64,000 nt of DNA from GCA-002727615 sp964442655 (GTDB lineage Bacteria; Pseudomonadota; Alphaproteobacteria; TMED109), in NCBI GenBank assembly GCA_964442655.1, contig CAYTZM010000002.1:153237-217236 (forward strand). The letters run 5' to 3'. The notes below the pieces were generated by a model, which searched no databases, was not told the DNA's origin, and saw nothing but the letters and a program-made list of their open reading frames with translations. Shown piece by piece: positions 18,011-27,656 of this stretch. How positions within the stretch are numbered: the stretch's first letter is position 1; each line of letters opens with the position of its first letter. The translations under genes were made by a program, and so were the position numbers.

Positions 18011-19993
18011 ATGAAAAAAACTATTCTACTTATATTAACTTTTATTTTTATTAATATAAACATATGTATTGCACAAATTAATGGCCATTTAACCGACAGG
18101 CTAGAAAAATCTTTAATAAAAGAATACTTTCCAAATTATGATAATACTAGTCTAAATTTAATAGACGACCGAATTTTAGAAATTAAAAATAATAACAATT
18201 TATTAGGCTATATCTTTTCTACTTGGGATATGGTTAAATCTCTCGGGTATGATCGTCAACCATATGAAATAATTGTAGGTTTAAATACATCAGGAACAAT
18301 CGCAGGAGCAAAATTAACTTATCATAATGAGCCTCTTTTTTCTGCTGATATAAATGAATCCGATCTTTTAAAATATGTTGAGAGAACAAAAGATATAAAT
18401 ATAGTAAACGGAATGTCAAGAGCATCTAGAGATAAACCTATAAGACCTGATACAGTTCATAGAGGAACAATATCATCAAATTTAATGCATGCGGCTATAT
18501 TTAAATCAGCAAGAAATGTATCTTTATCAATTGGTTTATTTCAAGCAAGCAATTTAACTAGATTAAACTATATCAAAGAAGTAAATATGTCTTGGAGCGA
18601 ATTAGTTAATAAAAAATATGTTGTCCATAAGAAGAATTTTATAATTAATGATAAAAATACAGAAATAGTAATAACTTTAATAAAACCTCGTTTAATCGGA
18701 TACAATGTTTTAAAGAAAAAAACTCATGATAAATTAATGGCAAATTTAAATGCGCAAGATAACGCAATATTGTTAGCTGGAAATGGTTATTCTTTCAAAG
18801 GAGATAAGTGGAGAAACACAAAAGTATTTGACAGATTTAGAATAGTGCAAGGTGAAAATATTATATTATTTAAAGCATCTGACCATACTAGAATATCTAA
18901 AATTCAAGCAAAAAATGCTCCAAAATTTAAGGAAGTATCTATTTTTAAAATAAGTACTAAATATAATTTTGACCCTACAAAGCCCTGGTATTTAGAATTT
19001 ATAAATACAAGTAACAGACAAAATGGTTCTAATAATATAATTATTCCATATTTAATAAATGATGAATTAATTATTTATAAAAATAAACCATTACCAATCT
19101 GGTTAAATGTATGGTTAGACTCAAAATTTAGAATTATTATTCTATTAATTGCTTTAACAATTTTAACTTTTATTACTATATTTCAAGATAAAATAAGTAA
19201 ATATAAAAATATATATAGATACATTAGAATATCTTATTTAAGTTTTACTTTATTATGGATTGGCTGGTATACTGGTGCTCAACTATCTATCTTCAATATT
19301 TTATCTTTAGTTAGAATTCCAATTACTGGTGCAGATTTAACTTACTTCTTAATTGACCCTTTAATCTTTATAATTCTTATATTCACAATTATATCGTCTT
19401 TAATACTAGGAAGAGGTTTGTTTTGTGGATGGCTATGCCCTTTTGGAGCATTACAAGAATTGATAAGTTATATTTCAAAATTAATTGGTATTAAGAAAAA
19501 AGAAATACATGAAAAATATCATAAAAAATTATGGACTATAAAATACTTTATATTAATTACTATTGTTGGAACATCTTTTATTTCTATGGAAACAGCATCA
19601 GCAATAGCCGAAATAGAGCCTTTTAAAACTTCTATTATGCGACATTTCAATAGGGGAATACCGTATGTAAGTTATGCAATAATTTTACTAATGTTTAGTG
19701 TTATTATGGAAAGAAGTTTTTGTAGATTTATATGTCCTTTAGGAGCAAGTATAGCTATTATTGGTAAATTTAGAATTACAAATCATCTTAATAGAAGAGA
19801 AGCATGTGGAAATCCATGCAATTTATGCTCTACTTCTTGCCCTGTAAAAGCCATACCTACAACTGGCATAAATAAGGGAAAAATAATTATGAGTGAATGC
19901 TTTAGATGTTTAGACTGCCAATTAGAATACGTAGATAATACTCGATGTCCTCCATTAATTAAATTACAAAAACAAAAAATTAGGCTAACATGA
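18011..19993 (+). CDS. NosR/NirI-like FMN-binding membrane polyferredoxin
   Basis: The 660-residue protein has a signal peptide, a periplasmic FMN-binding domain (about residues 60-180), five or six membrane helices from about residue 375, two membrane CxxxCP motifs (CGWLCPFGA, CRFICPLGA) and C-terminal ferredoxin cysteines (CGNPCNLCSTSCP, CFRCLDC). In the flavinylation region DTVHRGTISS aligns with the DxVSGATxT consensus and places Thr153 as FMN acceptor. The next gene encodes an ApbE flavin transferase, overlapping by four bases. The protein should pass electrons across the membrane. No nosZ or other denitrification genes are present, so the electron acceptor is unknown. Confidence 0.85.
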   Translation: MKKTILLILTFIFININICIAQINGHLTDRLEKSLIKEYFPNYDNTSLNLIDDRILEIKNNNNLLGYIFSTWDMVKSLGYDRQPYEIIVGLNTSGTIAGAKLTYHNEPLFSADINESDLLKYVERTKDINIVNGMSRASRDKPIRPDTVHRGTISSNLMHAAIFKSARNVSLSIGLFQASNLTRLNYIKEVNMSWSELVNKKYVVHKKNFIINDKNTEIVITLIKPRLIGYNVLKKKTHDKLMANLNAQDNAILLAGNGYSFKGDKWRNTKVFDRFRIVQGENIILFKASDHTRISKIQAKNAPKFKEVSIFKISTKYNFDPTKPWYLEFINTSNRQNGSNNIIIPYLINDELIIYKNKPLPIWLNVWLDSKFRIIILLIALTILTFITIFQDKISKYKNIYRYIRISYLSFTLLWIGWYTGAQLSIFNILSLVRIPITGADLTYFLIDPLIFIILIFTIISSLILGRGLFCGWLCPFGALQELISYISKLIGIKKKEIHEKYHKKLWTIKYFILITIVGTSFISMETASAIAEIEPFKTSIMRHFNRGIPYVSYAIILLMFSVIMERSFCRFICPLGASIAIIGKFRITNHLNRREACGNPCNLCSTSCPVKAIPTTGINKGKIIMSECFRCLDCQLEYVDNTRCPPLIKLQKQKIRLT

Positions 19994-20880
19994 AAAATAT
20001 TATATCCAGAAGAAAAACAATTCAAATTTTAGCCAGTGCTATAGCAATGTTTCCTATTCCATTGAGGGCAAACAAAAATATATATCATTACCATTGGAAT
20101 GGTATAGCCCTAGGCAATCCAGTAGAAATGAAAATATTTGCAAAAAATAAAAATCATTTAGAAAAAATATTTTTTTTGGTTAATTCTGAAATTAAAAGAA
20201 TAGACAATATTTTTTATTTACAAAATGCATCTAGTAATATTAATCAACTAAACCAAAATAAAGTTTTAGTTAACGCAGAAAGAGAATTAATAAATGCTAT
20301 TTATCTTTCAGAAAAATTCTATAAATTTAGTAAAGGATCATATGATATAACAATACAACCATTATGGAACAAATATTCTTCTGGTAAAAAAGTTATACTT
20401 GATGGAATTAACTTTAATAATATAGATATATCTAAACAAAAAATAAGGCTTTTAAATAATAATACTGAAATTACTCTTAATTCCTTAGCACAAGGTATAT
20501 TGACTGATAGGATACATGAAATATTATTAAACTCTGGAATAGAAAATCATTTAATTAATTTTGGTGAAGGCAAAGCTTCATGGATATCTCCTAACAAAAA
20601 CAAGTGGAATTTAAATGTTAATAACAACATTATAGATATTACAAATAAGGGATATTCCGTGAGTGAAGCTAATAGTACAATTCTACCTAATAATATGAGT
20701 CATTTATTCAATGCTATAATTAAAACTTCGGCCACAAATATACCTTCAAAAACAACCGTTATTGCTAAAACTGCTACATTGGCAGATGCCCTATCTACAA
20801 CGTACGCTGTTTCAAATAATTTGATTCGAAGCGAGCTAATTAAGAATTTTACTGAAGTCCAGTTTATTATTAATAACTAA
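19990..20880 (+). CDS. apbE: FAD:protein FMN transferase (ApbE family)
   Basis: The 296-residue ApbE-like enzyme attaches FMN covalently to a Thr in FMN-binding domains, using FAD. Family features are GSYDITIQPLW, LNSLAQGILTDRI, LINFGEGKASW and the C-terminal metal-binding ATLADALSTTYAV. The N-terminus (SRRKTIQILASAIAMF) looks like a twin-arginine export signal, consistent with periplasmic action. The start overlaps the NosR-like stop (ATGA), so the NosR-like protein is its obvious substrate. Confidence 0.88.
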   Translation: MKNIISRRKTIQILASAIAMFPIPLRANKNIYHYHWNGIALGNPVEMKIFAKNKNHLEKIFFLVNSEIKRIDNIFYLQNASSNINQLNQNKVLVNAERELINAIYLSEKFYKFSKGSYDITIQPLWNKYSSGKKVILDGINFNNIDISKQKIRLLNNNTEITLNSLAQGILTDRIHEILLNSGIENHLINFGEGKASWISPNKNKWNLNVNNNIIDITNKGYSVSEANSTILPNNMSHLFNAIIKTSATNIPSKTTVIAKTATLADALSTTYAVSNNLIRSELIKNFTEVQFIINN

Positions 20881-20881
20881 C

Positions 20882-22234
20882 TTATTTTCTATATTTACTT
20901 AATTCTTCAGATAATATAAAAGCTAACTCTAATCCTTGATTTGCATTTAATCTAGGATCACAATGGGTATGGTATCTATCACCTAAATTTGTTTCTGTAA
21001 TGTCTTGGGATCCTCCTACACATTCCGTAACATCTTGACCTGTCATTTCTAAATGTATTCCACCAGCATATGTGCCTTCTGCTCTATGAATTTGGAAAAA
21101 CTGTTTGACTTCATTCAAAATATTATCAAATGCCCTAGTTTTATAACCATTTTTAGCCTTAAATGTATTTCCATGCATAGGATCACATGACCATATAACT
21201 TTCATCCCTTCTTTTTTTACCTCACGAATTAAATTTGGCAAAAAATCTGCAATCTTTTCATGTCCCATTCTTGAAATTAAAGTTAATTTTCCTGCTTCAT
21301 TTTCTGGATTTAATTTTGTAATTAAAGTAATAATTTCCTCTTTAGACATAGTTGAACCTATTTTAACTCCAATAGGGTTCCCTATTCCTCTCATAAATTC
21401 TACATGAGCTTCCTCTAACGACCTAGTTCGCTCTCCAATCCATAACATATGTGATGAACAATCATAATATTCTCCTGAAATACTATCTATTCTGGTTAAA
21501 CTTTGTTCATAACCCAATAGCAATGCTTCATGAGATGTAAAAAAATCAACTTTTGAAATGATAGCTGCAGTATTCTTATTAATTCCACAAGCCTTCATAA
21601 AATCTAAGCACTCTCCTATCCTATCTGCAATAATTCTATATTTATCATCTTGTTTACTTCCTTCTAAAAACTCTAAATTCCACCTATGTACCTCATGTAA
21701 ATCTGCATAACCTCCTGTTGCAAAAGCTCGTAATAAATTTAATGCAGAAGCAGCTTGACTATAAGCACGTATCATTCTATCTGGATCAGGCTCTCTTTCA
21801 TTAGAATTAAAACCAATCCCATTAATAATATCACCCAAATATGAAGGAAGTTCCTTACCATCTTTTTTCTCTGTAGGTTCAGATCTGGGTTTAGCAAATT
21901 GCCCAGCTAATCTACCTACTTTTACTATTGGCAAAGACGAACCATAAGTTAACACTGCTGCCATCTGTAAGATAACTCTAAACGTATCTCTTAAATTGTC
22001 GGCATTAAACTCTGCGAAAGACTCTGCACAATCCCCACCTTGAAGTAAAAAAGCCTTCCCTTCACATACCTGAGCCAAATTATCTTTTAATGTTCTCGCT
22101 TCACCAGCAAAAACCAAAGGAGGTAAAGATTTTAACCTATTTTCAGTATTTTCTAATTTTTGCATATCCTTATATACAGGCTGATGCTTAATAGGAAATT
22201 CTCTCCAAGAATCTATAGTCCAATTACCACTCAT
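20882..22234 (-). CDS. 3-deoxy-7-phosphoheptulonate synthase, class II
   Basis: The 450-residue plant-type DAHP synthase performs the first step of the shikimate pathway, condensing PEP and erythrose-4-phosphate. Recognisable stretches are AFLLQGGDCAESFAE, GRLAGQFAKPRSEP, MLWIGERTRSLEEAHVEF, IWSCDPMHGN and GGIHLEMTGQDVTEC. This class is standard in alphaproteobacteria. Length is typical. It sits two bases from the convergent apbE stop. Confidence 0.96.
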   Translation of the reverse strand: MSGNWTIDSWREFPIKHQPVYKDMQKLENTENRLKSLPPLVFAGEARTLKDNLAQVCEGKAFLLQGGDCAESFAEFNADNLRDTFRVILQMAAVLTYGSSLPIVKVGRLAGQFAKPRSEPTEKKDGKELPSYLGDIINGIGFNSNEREPDPDRMIRAYSQAASALNLLRAFATGGYADLHEVHRWNLEFLEGSKQDDKYRIIADRIGECLDFMKACGINKNTAAIISKVDFFTSHEALLLGYEQSLTRIDSISGEYYDCSSHMLWIGERTRSLEEAHVEFMRGIGNPIGVKIGSTMSKEEIITLITKLNPENEAGKLTLISRMGHEKIADFLPNLIREVKKEGMKVIWSCDPMHGNTFKAKNGYKTRAFDNILNEVKQFFQIHRAEGTYAGGIHLEMTGQDVTECVGGSQDITETNLGDRYHTHCDPRLNANQGLELAFILSEELSKYRK

Positions 22235-22313
22235 TTTATATTGCCTAATAAATTATTAAATTAATGAACACTATGCATACTGCTTGTAAGCCTTAATTAC
22301 AAGAATTATTATA

Positions 22314-23654
22314 TTATCTTAATGTAACAAGTTCCTCTGCAGCGGTTGGATGTATACCCATAGTATTATCAAAATCACTCTTTTTAGCTCCTGCTTTTAT
22401 AGCCACTCCACATATTTGAGCAATTTCTGGCATATCATCTCCAATACCATGAATACCAATAACTTTATTAGATCTTTTAGCAACAATCATCTTTATAAAT
22501 ATTTTTGTATCTTTTTTACCTAAAGTTTCTTTCATAGGTTTAAAAATAGTTTTATAAACTTGAATACCACCCAAATTTTTAAATTTTTTCTTTGCTTCTA
22601 ATTCTGTCAGACCTACTACTCCAATAGCTGGTTGAGAAAATACGGCTGATGGGACATCATTATAATTCGTAGAACGCTTCATACCTGCAAATAAGTTATC
22701 TGCTACAGCATGCCCTTCAGCGATTGCTACTGGGGTTAAATTTATTTTATTAGTTACATCCCCTACAGCATAAATATTATCAACATTAGTCCTATTAAAT
22801 TTGTTGACACAAACCTCACCACTTTTACCCACTTTAATATTCATTTTATTCAAACCTATATTTTGGGTATTAGGAATCCTACCAGTAGCCATCATAACTT
22901 GATCGGCTTTAATATTTAACCCATTAGATAAAAATGCTTTTAAATAATTTTTAGATTTTTCAACCATCGATAAATTTACTTCAGTAAGTATCTTTATATT
23001 TTGTTTTTCATATTCCTTTTTTATAGTTTTCGATATATCATGATCAAAACCTCTTAAAATATTTTTACCTCTATAAATAATAGTCACATCTGATCCTAAA
23101 GAACGAAAAATTCCAGCAAATTCTAAAGCTATATATCCACCACCATTAATTATGATTTTTTTGGGAAATGTTTTTAAATCTAACGCTTGATCTGAATTGA
23201 TACAAAACTCTACGCCAGGAATGTTTGGCATAAAAGACTTACCTCCAACTGCTATTAAGACATTATTTGTTGTTATATTTTTATCATTTATAGATATTTT
23301 ATTCTTATTTAATATTTTTCCTACTCCATAAAAAGTACTTACTTTTGAGTTTTTCAATGAGGTTAAATAAACTTTATTTAACCTATCTAATTCAATATTT
23401 TTTTCTTTAATAAGTTTAGACCAATTATGAACTGCTTTTTCAAAACTCCATCCATATCCTTTTGCTGATTTAATGTCATGAGCTATATGAGACCCATAAA
23501 CCAATAATTTCTTAGGTACGCATCCTCTTAAAACACATGTTCCTCCGACTCTATCACTTTCTATTATAGCAACTTTTGCGCCATGTTCTGATGCAATTCT
23601 AGCCGCTCTAACTCCTCCAGAACCAGCACCTATTACTACTAAATCATATTCCAT
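22314..23654 (-). CDS. gor: Glutathione-disulfide reductase
   Basis: The 446-residue class I pyridine nucleotide-disulfide oxidoreductase keeps glutathione reduced with NADPH. It has an N-terminal FAD loop (VVIGAGSGGVRAARIA), the redox-active disulfide GGTCVLRGCVPKKLL (Cys40/Cys45), an NAD(P) loop (IINGGGYIALEFAG), ATGRIPNT, and the C-terminal catalytic His in IHPTAAEELV. Glutaredoxin and several glutathione S-transferases in the window fit a glutathione-using cell. Confidence 0.93.
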   Translation of the reverse strand: MEYDLVVIGAGSGGVRAARIASEHGAKVAIIESDRVGGTCVLRGCVPKKLLVYGSHIAHDIKSAKGYGWSFEKAVHNWSKLIKEKNIELDRLNKVYLTSLKNSKVSTFYGVGKILNKNKISINDKNITTNNVLIAVGGKSFMPNIPGVEFCINSDQALDLKTFPKKIIINGGGYIALEFAGIFRSLGSDVTIIYRGKNILRGFDHDISKTIKKEYEKQNIKILTEVNLSMVEKSKNYLKAFLSNGLNIKADQVMMATGRIPNTQNIGLNKMNIKVGKSGEVCVNKFNRTNVDNIYAVGDVTNKINLTPVAIAEGHAVADNLFAGMKRSTNYNDVPSAVFSQPAIGVVGLTELEAKKKFKNLGGIQVYKTIFKPMKETLGKKDTKIFIKMIVAKRSNKVIGIHGIGDDMPEIAQICGVAIKAGAKKSDFDNTMGIHPTAAEELVTLR

Positions 23655-23740
23655 ATTATTTATAGTTCCATATATTATTATTATACCCTATATATTACTT
23701 TAATTTATTTTTACATAAATATTTTTAATTTGGTAAAGAA

Positions 23741-24157
23741 ATGAAACTGATCCTTATAATTTTCCTATTTATATTGCCTTTTACAATAAAAGCAGAAAAA
23801 ATACTTAAATGTGATGAAAGTTATGACAAATATAAAACTAGCAAATGTCTAAAAGAAATTAAAAGAAAATTAGTAAATACTCCAATTATGGTAATTTTAT
23901 ATGATTTAAATAATACTCTATATACTAGTAAACATATATATATGAATATTTGTAATAAAAACTTAGTGCAATATAAAAAGACTGATGAAGAGGGAAAAAT
24001 TAAAATTGTTTTAACTTCCACTGAAACAAAAAATTGTCCATTAAAAATAAATATTAATATTAAAACTGAATTGGGCAAATGTAAAAAAGGAAAATCTGCC
24101 AGAGCAAACTGGAACTCTTTAGATTTAAATAATAATATTAAATTAAAGTGTAATTAA
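23741..24157 (+). CDS. Secreted cysteine-containing protein of unknown function
   Basis: I do not recognise this 138-residue protein. It has a clear signal peptide (MKLILIIFLFILPFTIKA) and a mature part with six cysteines, very rich in Lys, Asn and Ile, suggesting a small disulfide-bonded periplasmic protein. It stands alone on the plus strand and its stop overlaps the end of the convergent glycosyltransferase gene by four bases. Signal peptide, coherent reading frame and gene-tight packing support it as real. Confidence 0.65.
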   Translation: MKLILIIFLFILPFTIKAEKILKCDESYDKYKTSKCLKEIKRKLVNTPIMVILYDLNNTLYTSKHIYMNICNKNLVQYKKTDEEGKIKIVLTSTETKNCPLKININIKTELGKCKKGKSARANWNSLDLNNNIKLKCN

Positions 24158-25218
24158 GTATTTTCATCTATATACCTACTTAATAAATTCTGTAAACTAT
24201 TTAGAGTATAATGCTTTTCAATATGTTTCCTGGCACATATACCCGTTTCAATTCTTTTAGATTTATCATTAATTAACTTCTCAATATAATTTGCCATCTT
24301 TTGTGAATCTCCAATAGGCACTAAAAACCCATTTTTTTCTTCATTACCAATAATTTCTCGAGGCCCATCACAATTGGTAGAAATTACAGGCAAACTATAA
24401 GACATCGCTTCTATAACAGTTAATCCAAATGGTTCAAAATAGGAAGGCTGACAAAAAATATCAATTTTTCTATAAAACTCTTCTTTATTTTTAACCCAAC
24501 CTAAAAATTTAATTTCTGGATGTGGCTTAGCTTTCTCTTGCAAAGTTTTAGATAACACTCCATCACCAGCCATAAATGCTATGATCTTATGTTTTCTATT
24601 TTTAAGAATTTTTATTGCTTCAATAAAATCTTCAAATCCCTTTTTCTTAACAAATCTTCCAATAACTCCAATCTTAATTTCTTCTTTATCTTTTAATTCA
24701 TTAATAGCATCAATATCTGGTAAACTTAATAATGAATTTACACATACCAAACATTTGCTTTTATCAATACCTGATTTAATTAATTGATTATTTATAGTTT
24801 TATTCACAGACAAAATTAAATTAGATTTTTTATAATATTTATACTGTGATTTTTTTCCAGTATGATTAACAGCAAATATAGTTTTATTAGTATATTTTCT
24901 AACAGTTGGAATTAAACGTGCATTATGAATAAAACATCCATGAATATTTGAAAATATATTTTTAAAAAATGAACTAAAAACAAATCTTGCATAATAAAGT
25001 TGATGTTTTTTATATTGAATAACTTTTAATGCGTCTTTGTCTATTTTAATAGAATTAACAGCAGTTTTAATTCTAAAAATTGTAACAGAATTATTCGGTA
25101 GAACTAATGTTACTTTATAATTAAGATTTAATAACGCAACAGTATAAATTACTAACATTTCTGATATTCCTCCAGGAGATATATCTGAAGAAATAATCAA
25201 AAAATTTTTTTTTAACAT
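24154..25218 (-). CDS. Glycosyltransferase family 4
   Basis: The 354-residue GT-B glycosyltransferase begins with a GISEMLVIY acceptor loop and has the C-terminal GT4 signature: IGVIGRFVKKKGFEDFIEA, then FGLTVIEAMSYSLPVIST, the E-x7-E donor-sugar motif. It should transfer a hexose from a nucleotide sugar, probably to an envelope glycan. No polysaccharide cluster surrounds it; gmd/fcl for GDP-fucose lie 6 kb away. The acceptor is unknown. Confidence 0.88.
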   Translation of the reverse strand: MLKKNFLIISSDISPGGISEMLVIYTVALLNLNYKVTLVLPNNSVTIFRIKTAVNSIKIDKDALKVIQYKKHQLYYARFVFSSFFKNIFSNIHGCFIHNARLIPTVRKYTNKTIFAVNHTGKKSQYKYYKKSNLILSVNKTINNQLIKSGIDKSKCLVCVNSLLSLPDIDAINELKDKEEIKIGVIGRFVKKKGFEDFIEAIKILKNRKHKIIAFMAGDGVLSKTLQEKAKPHPEIKFLGWVKNKEEFYRKIDIFCQPSYFEPFGLTVIEAMSYSLPVISTNCDGPREIIGNEEKNGFLVPIGDSQKMANYIEKLINDKSKRIETGICARKHIEKHYTLNSLQNLLSRYIDENT

Positions 25219-25223
25219 AAAAT

Positions 25224-26717
25224 TTAGTTATCTATGCCAGCCATCAATATGTACTTAGTCTCCATGTACTCATCAATGCCCTCAGCAGCTCCTTCTCTTC
25301 CTATACCAGATTCTTTTATTCCACCAAAAGGTGCCACCTCATTTGACAAAATTCCAGAATTAACACCTACCATTCCAAATTCTAAAGCCTCTGCCACTCT
25401 CCAAATTTTACCAATGTCACGGCTATAAAAATAGCCTGCCAAGCCGTAATTAGTATCATTTGCCATATCTATTACCTCTTCCTCCGTAGAAAATTTAATT
25501 AAAGGAGCAACAGGACCAAATGTTTCTTCTGAAAACACTCTCATATCCCTAGTAACATTCGTCATTACTGTAGGTTTGTAAAATTGTTTTCCTGCATTAT
25601 CAACTGCACCACCTGTAGTTACAGTAGCTCCTTTGTCTACAGCGTCACCAACATGACTCTGCACCTTCTCTACTGCCGCCATAGTAATTAAAGGACCAAT
25701 CTGTGCTCCATCTTCTCTACCATCTGCAATTTTTAATGATGACGAACGTTCTGAGAATTTTTTAGCAAACTCATCATAAATTTTATCATGAACAAATATT
25801 CTATTTGCACTTACACATACTTGCCCACTATTACGATATTTATTAGCCATTGCTCCTTCTACAGCCTCATCTAAATCCGCATCTTCAAAAACTATAAATG
25901 GTGCATTTCCTCCTAATTCCATTGATACCTTTTTAACTGTAGAAGAAGATTTAGCCATTAAAACTTTACCAACTGCTGTAGAACCAGTAAAAGATAATTT
26001 TCTGATATCATTATTTAAACAAAGCTCATCTCCAACATTAGCAACATCTTCTTCAGAAACAGATACCAGATTAATGACACCATTTGGTATACCAGCTCGA
26101 TGCGCTAATTCTACCATAGCTGTCGCTGAGAAAGGAGTTGAACCCGCAGGCTTTATTACCACTGGGCATCCTGCCGCTAATGCAGGGGCAACTTTACGCG
26201 TAATCATAGCTGCTGGAAAATTCCAAGGAGTTATAATGGCGCATACTCCTATAGGTTGTTTAATAGTTAATATTCTTCTACCAGCCATAGTAGGTGGAAT
26301 TGTTTTGCCATATGTTCTTTTAGATTCCTCTGCAAACCAATCAACAAACCAAGAAGCATAAATAATTTCTCCTCGTGCATCAGGAAGAGGTTTTCCATTT
26401 TCTAAAGTCATTATTAAAGCTAAATCGTCTATATTTTCCAAAATTAAATCATGCCATTTTCTAATAATTAAAGACCTATCTTTACCTGTTAAATTTTTCC
26501 ACTCTTTCCATGCTGTTTTAGCTGCATTAACCGCTTTTTTAGTTTCTTTTTTTGAAGAGTTTGGCATAGTTCCAATTAAAGATGAATCAGAAGGGTTAAT
26601 TACATCAAAAGTAGCATTATTATCCGCATCTTCCCATTTCCCATTTATAAAACATTGCTGTTTAAACAAATTTTTATCTTTTAATTGAAATACTAAGTTT
26701 CCTGAATCTATATCCAT
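25224..26717 (-). CDS. gabD: NAD(P)-dependent succinate-semialdehyde dehydrogenase
   Basis: The 497-residue aldehyde dehydrogenase has ITPWNFPAAMITRKVAPALAAG, general base Glu in MELGGNAPFIVFEDA, nucleophile Cys in NSGQVCVSANRIFV and the C-terminal GGIKESGIGREG. The pattern is that of the SSADH group (GABA or 4-hydroxybutyrate degradation). I start at ATG 26717, seven bases after GGAG, rather than at the preceding TTG. No GABA transaminase is adjacent, so the substrate rests on family resemblance. Confidence 0.88.
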   Translation of the reverse strand: MDIDSGNLVFQLKDKNLFKQQCFINGKWEDADNNATFDVINPSDSSLIGTMPNSSKKETKKAVNAAKTAWKEWKNLTGKDRSLIIRKWHDLILENIDDLALIMTLENGKPLPDARGEIIYASWFVDWFAEESKRTYGKTIPPTMAGRRILTIKQPIGVCAIITPWNFPAAMITRKVAPALAAGCPVVIKPAGSTPFSATAMVELAHRAGIPNGVINLVSVSEEDVANVGDELCLNNDIRKLSFTGSTAVGKVLMAKSSSTVKKVSMELGGNAPFIVFEDADLDEAVEGAMANKYRNSGQVCVSANRIFVHDKIYDEFAKKFSERSSSLKIADGREDGAQIGPLITMAAVEKVQSHVGDAVDKGATVTTGGAVDNAGKQFYKPTVMTNVTRDMRVFSEETFGPVAPLIKFSTEEEVIDMANDTNYGLAGYFYSRDIGKIWRVAEALEFGMVGVNSGILSNEVAPFGGIKESGIGREGAAEGIDEYMETKYILMAGIDN

Positions 26718-26795
26718 CAATCAGCTCCACATAATTTTATAATAATAATTTATACAATTAACATATTATCATATTTTTATAAAAAAATATATAAG

Positions 26796-27500
26796 CTATA
26801 ATACTAATTTATTAGAATTATTCTTTAACCATTTTCTCTGATCTCTATAATCTTTTATAAATTTTTCAACATGTAGCCAAAAATGTTGTGAATGATTTGG
26901 ATGTAATAAATGACTGATTTCATGAACAACTAAATAATTAATTACTGAATTAGGAGCCATTATTATTCTCCAGTCATAAGATATTACTTTATTAGAATTA
27001 CAACTTCCCCACTTACTTTTATATTCTCCAAATTTTATATTATTAACTTTTAAGCCCATTAAAGATTCATAATATTTATGAACAATATTTAATTTATTAA
27101 TTGATTTATTTTTATACCATTCTCTAATATTTTGTTTAATTTTGAATAAATTTACAGGCTCATTCATAGTTATCAATAAATCGTTTTCTTTTATCACAAT
27201 ACTAGGTGTTTTATTTTTGTTTATTTTTAATTGAAATTCTTTTCCAAGGTATAAAAATATTTCTCCTTCTAAATAAAGTCTTTTATTTTGCAAATTATTT
27301 TCTTTTTCAGTAAATAGCTTTTTTTTAATCCAATGAATCTTTGATTCAATTAAACTATCAATTTCATTAGATGAAATATATTTTGGAACAGATAAAATTA
27401 CAGACTGATTCTTAATTAAAAAAGAAACCGTCTTTATTCGATTAGTTTTTTTTATTATTATATTAAAATCATATTTCATTAAATTTAGGTGACCATTCAA
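26796..27500 (-). CDS. YgjP-like (M48-type) metallopeptidase domain protein
   Basis: The 234-residue protein belongs to the DUF45/YgjP family. The zinc site HEISHLLHPNHSQHFW (HExxH plus downstream His) is intact and is preceded by the family stretch KSKWGSCNSNKVISYDWRI. Bacterial members are predicted zinc-dependent peptidases of unknown substrate, often downstream of restriction genes, which is not the case here. It appears monocistronic. Confidence 0.87.
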   Translation of the reverse strand: MNGHLNLMKYDFNIIIKKTNRIKTVSFLIKNQSVILSVPKYISSNEIDSLIESKIHWIKKKLFTEKENNLQNKRLYLEGEIFLYLGKEFQLKINKNKTPSIVIKENDLLITMNEPVNLFKIKQNIREWYKNKSINKLNIVHKYYESLMGLKVNNIKFGEYKSKWGSCNSNKVISYDWRIIMAPNSVINYLVVHEISHLLHPNHSQHFWLHVEKFIKDYRDQRKWLKNNSNKLVL

Positions 27501-27656
27501 GAAGTATTTCTATAATATATGCTAGCAGAGTTTGTAAATCTTTTATATAAATTAAAAAAATTGTATTAATAAAAAATGAATAATAGACAAAATTATTAAT
27601 AATTTATAAATATAAAATCTATATTAGAAGGTAATTAATGCTTTAAGGTGTAAAAA

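Noticed and set aside
18011..20880. Denitrification (nos) operon
   Set aside because: Only NosR-like and ApbE proteins are present; no nosZ, nosD, nosF or nosY, so the function was not assigned as nitrous oxide reduction.
25234..26361. Plus-strand frames over the SSADH gene
   Set aside because: They are shadows of the aldehyde dehydrogenase, which has all catalytic motifs in frame on the minus strand.
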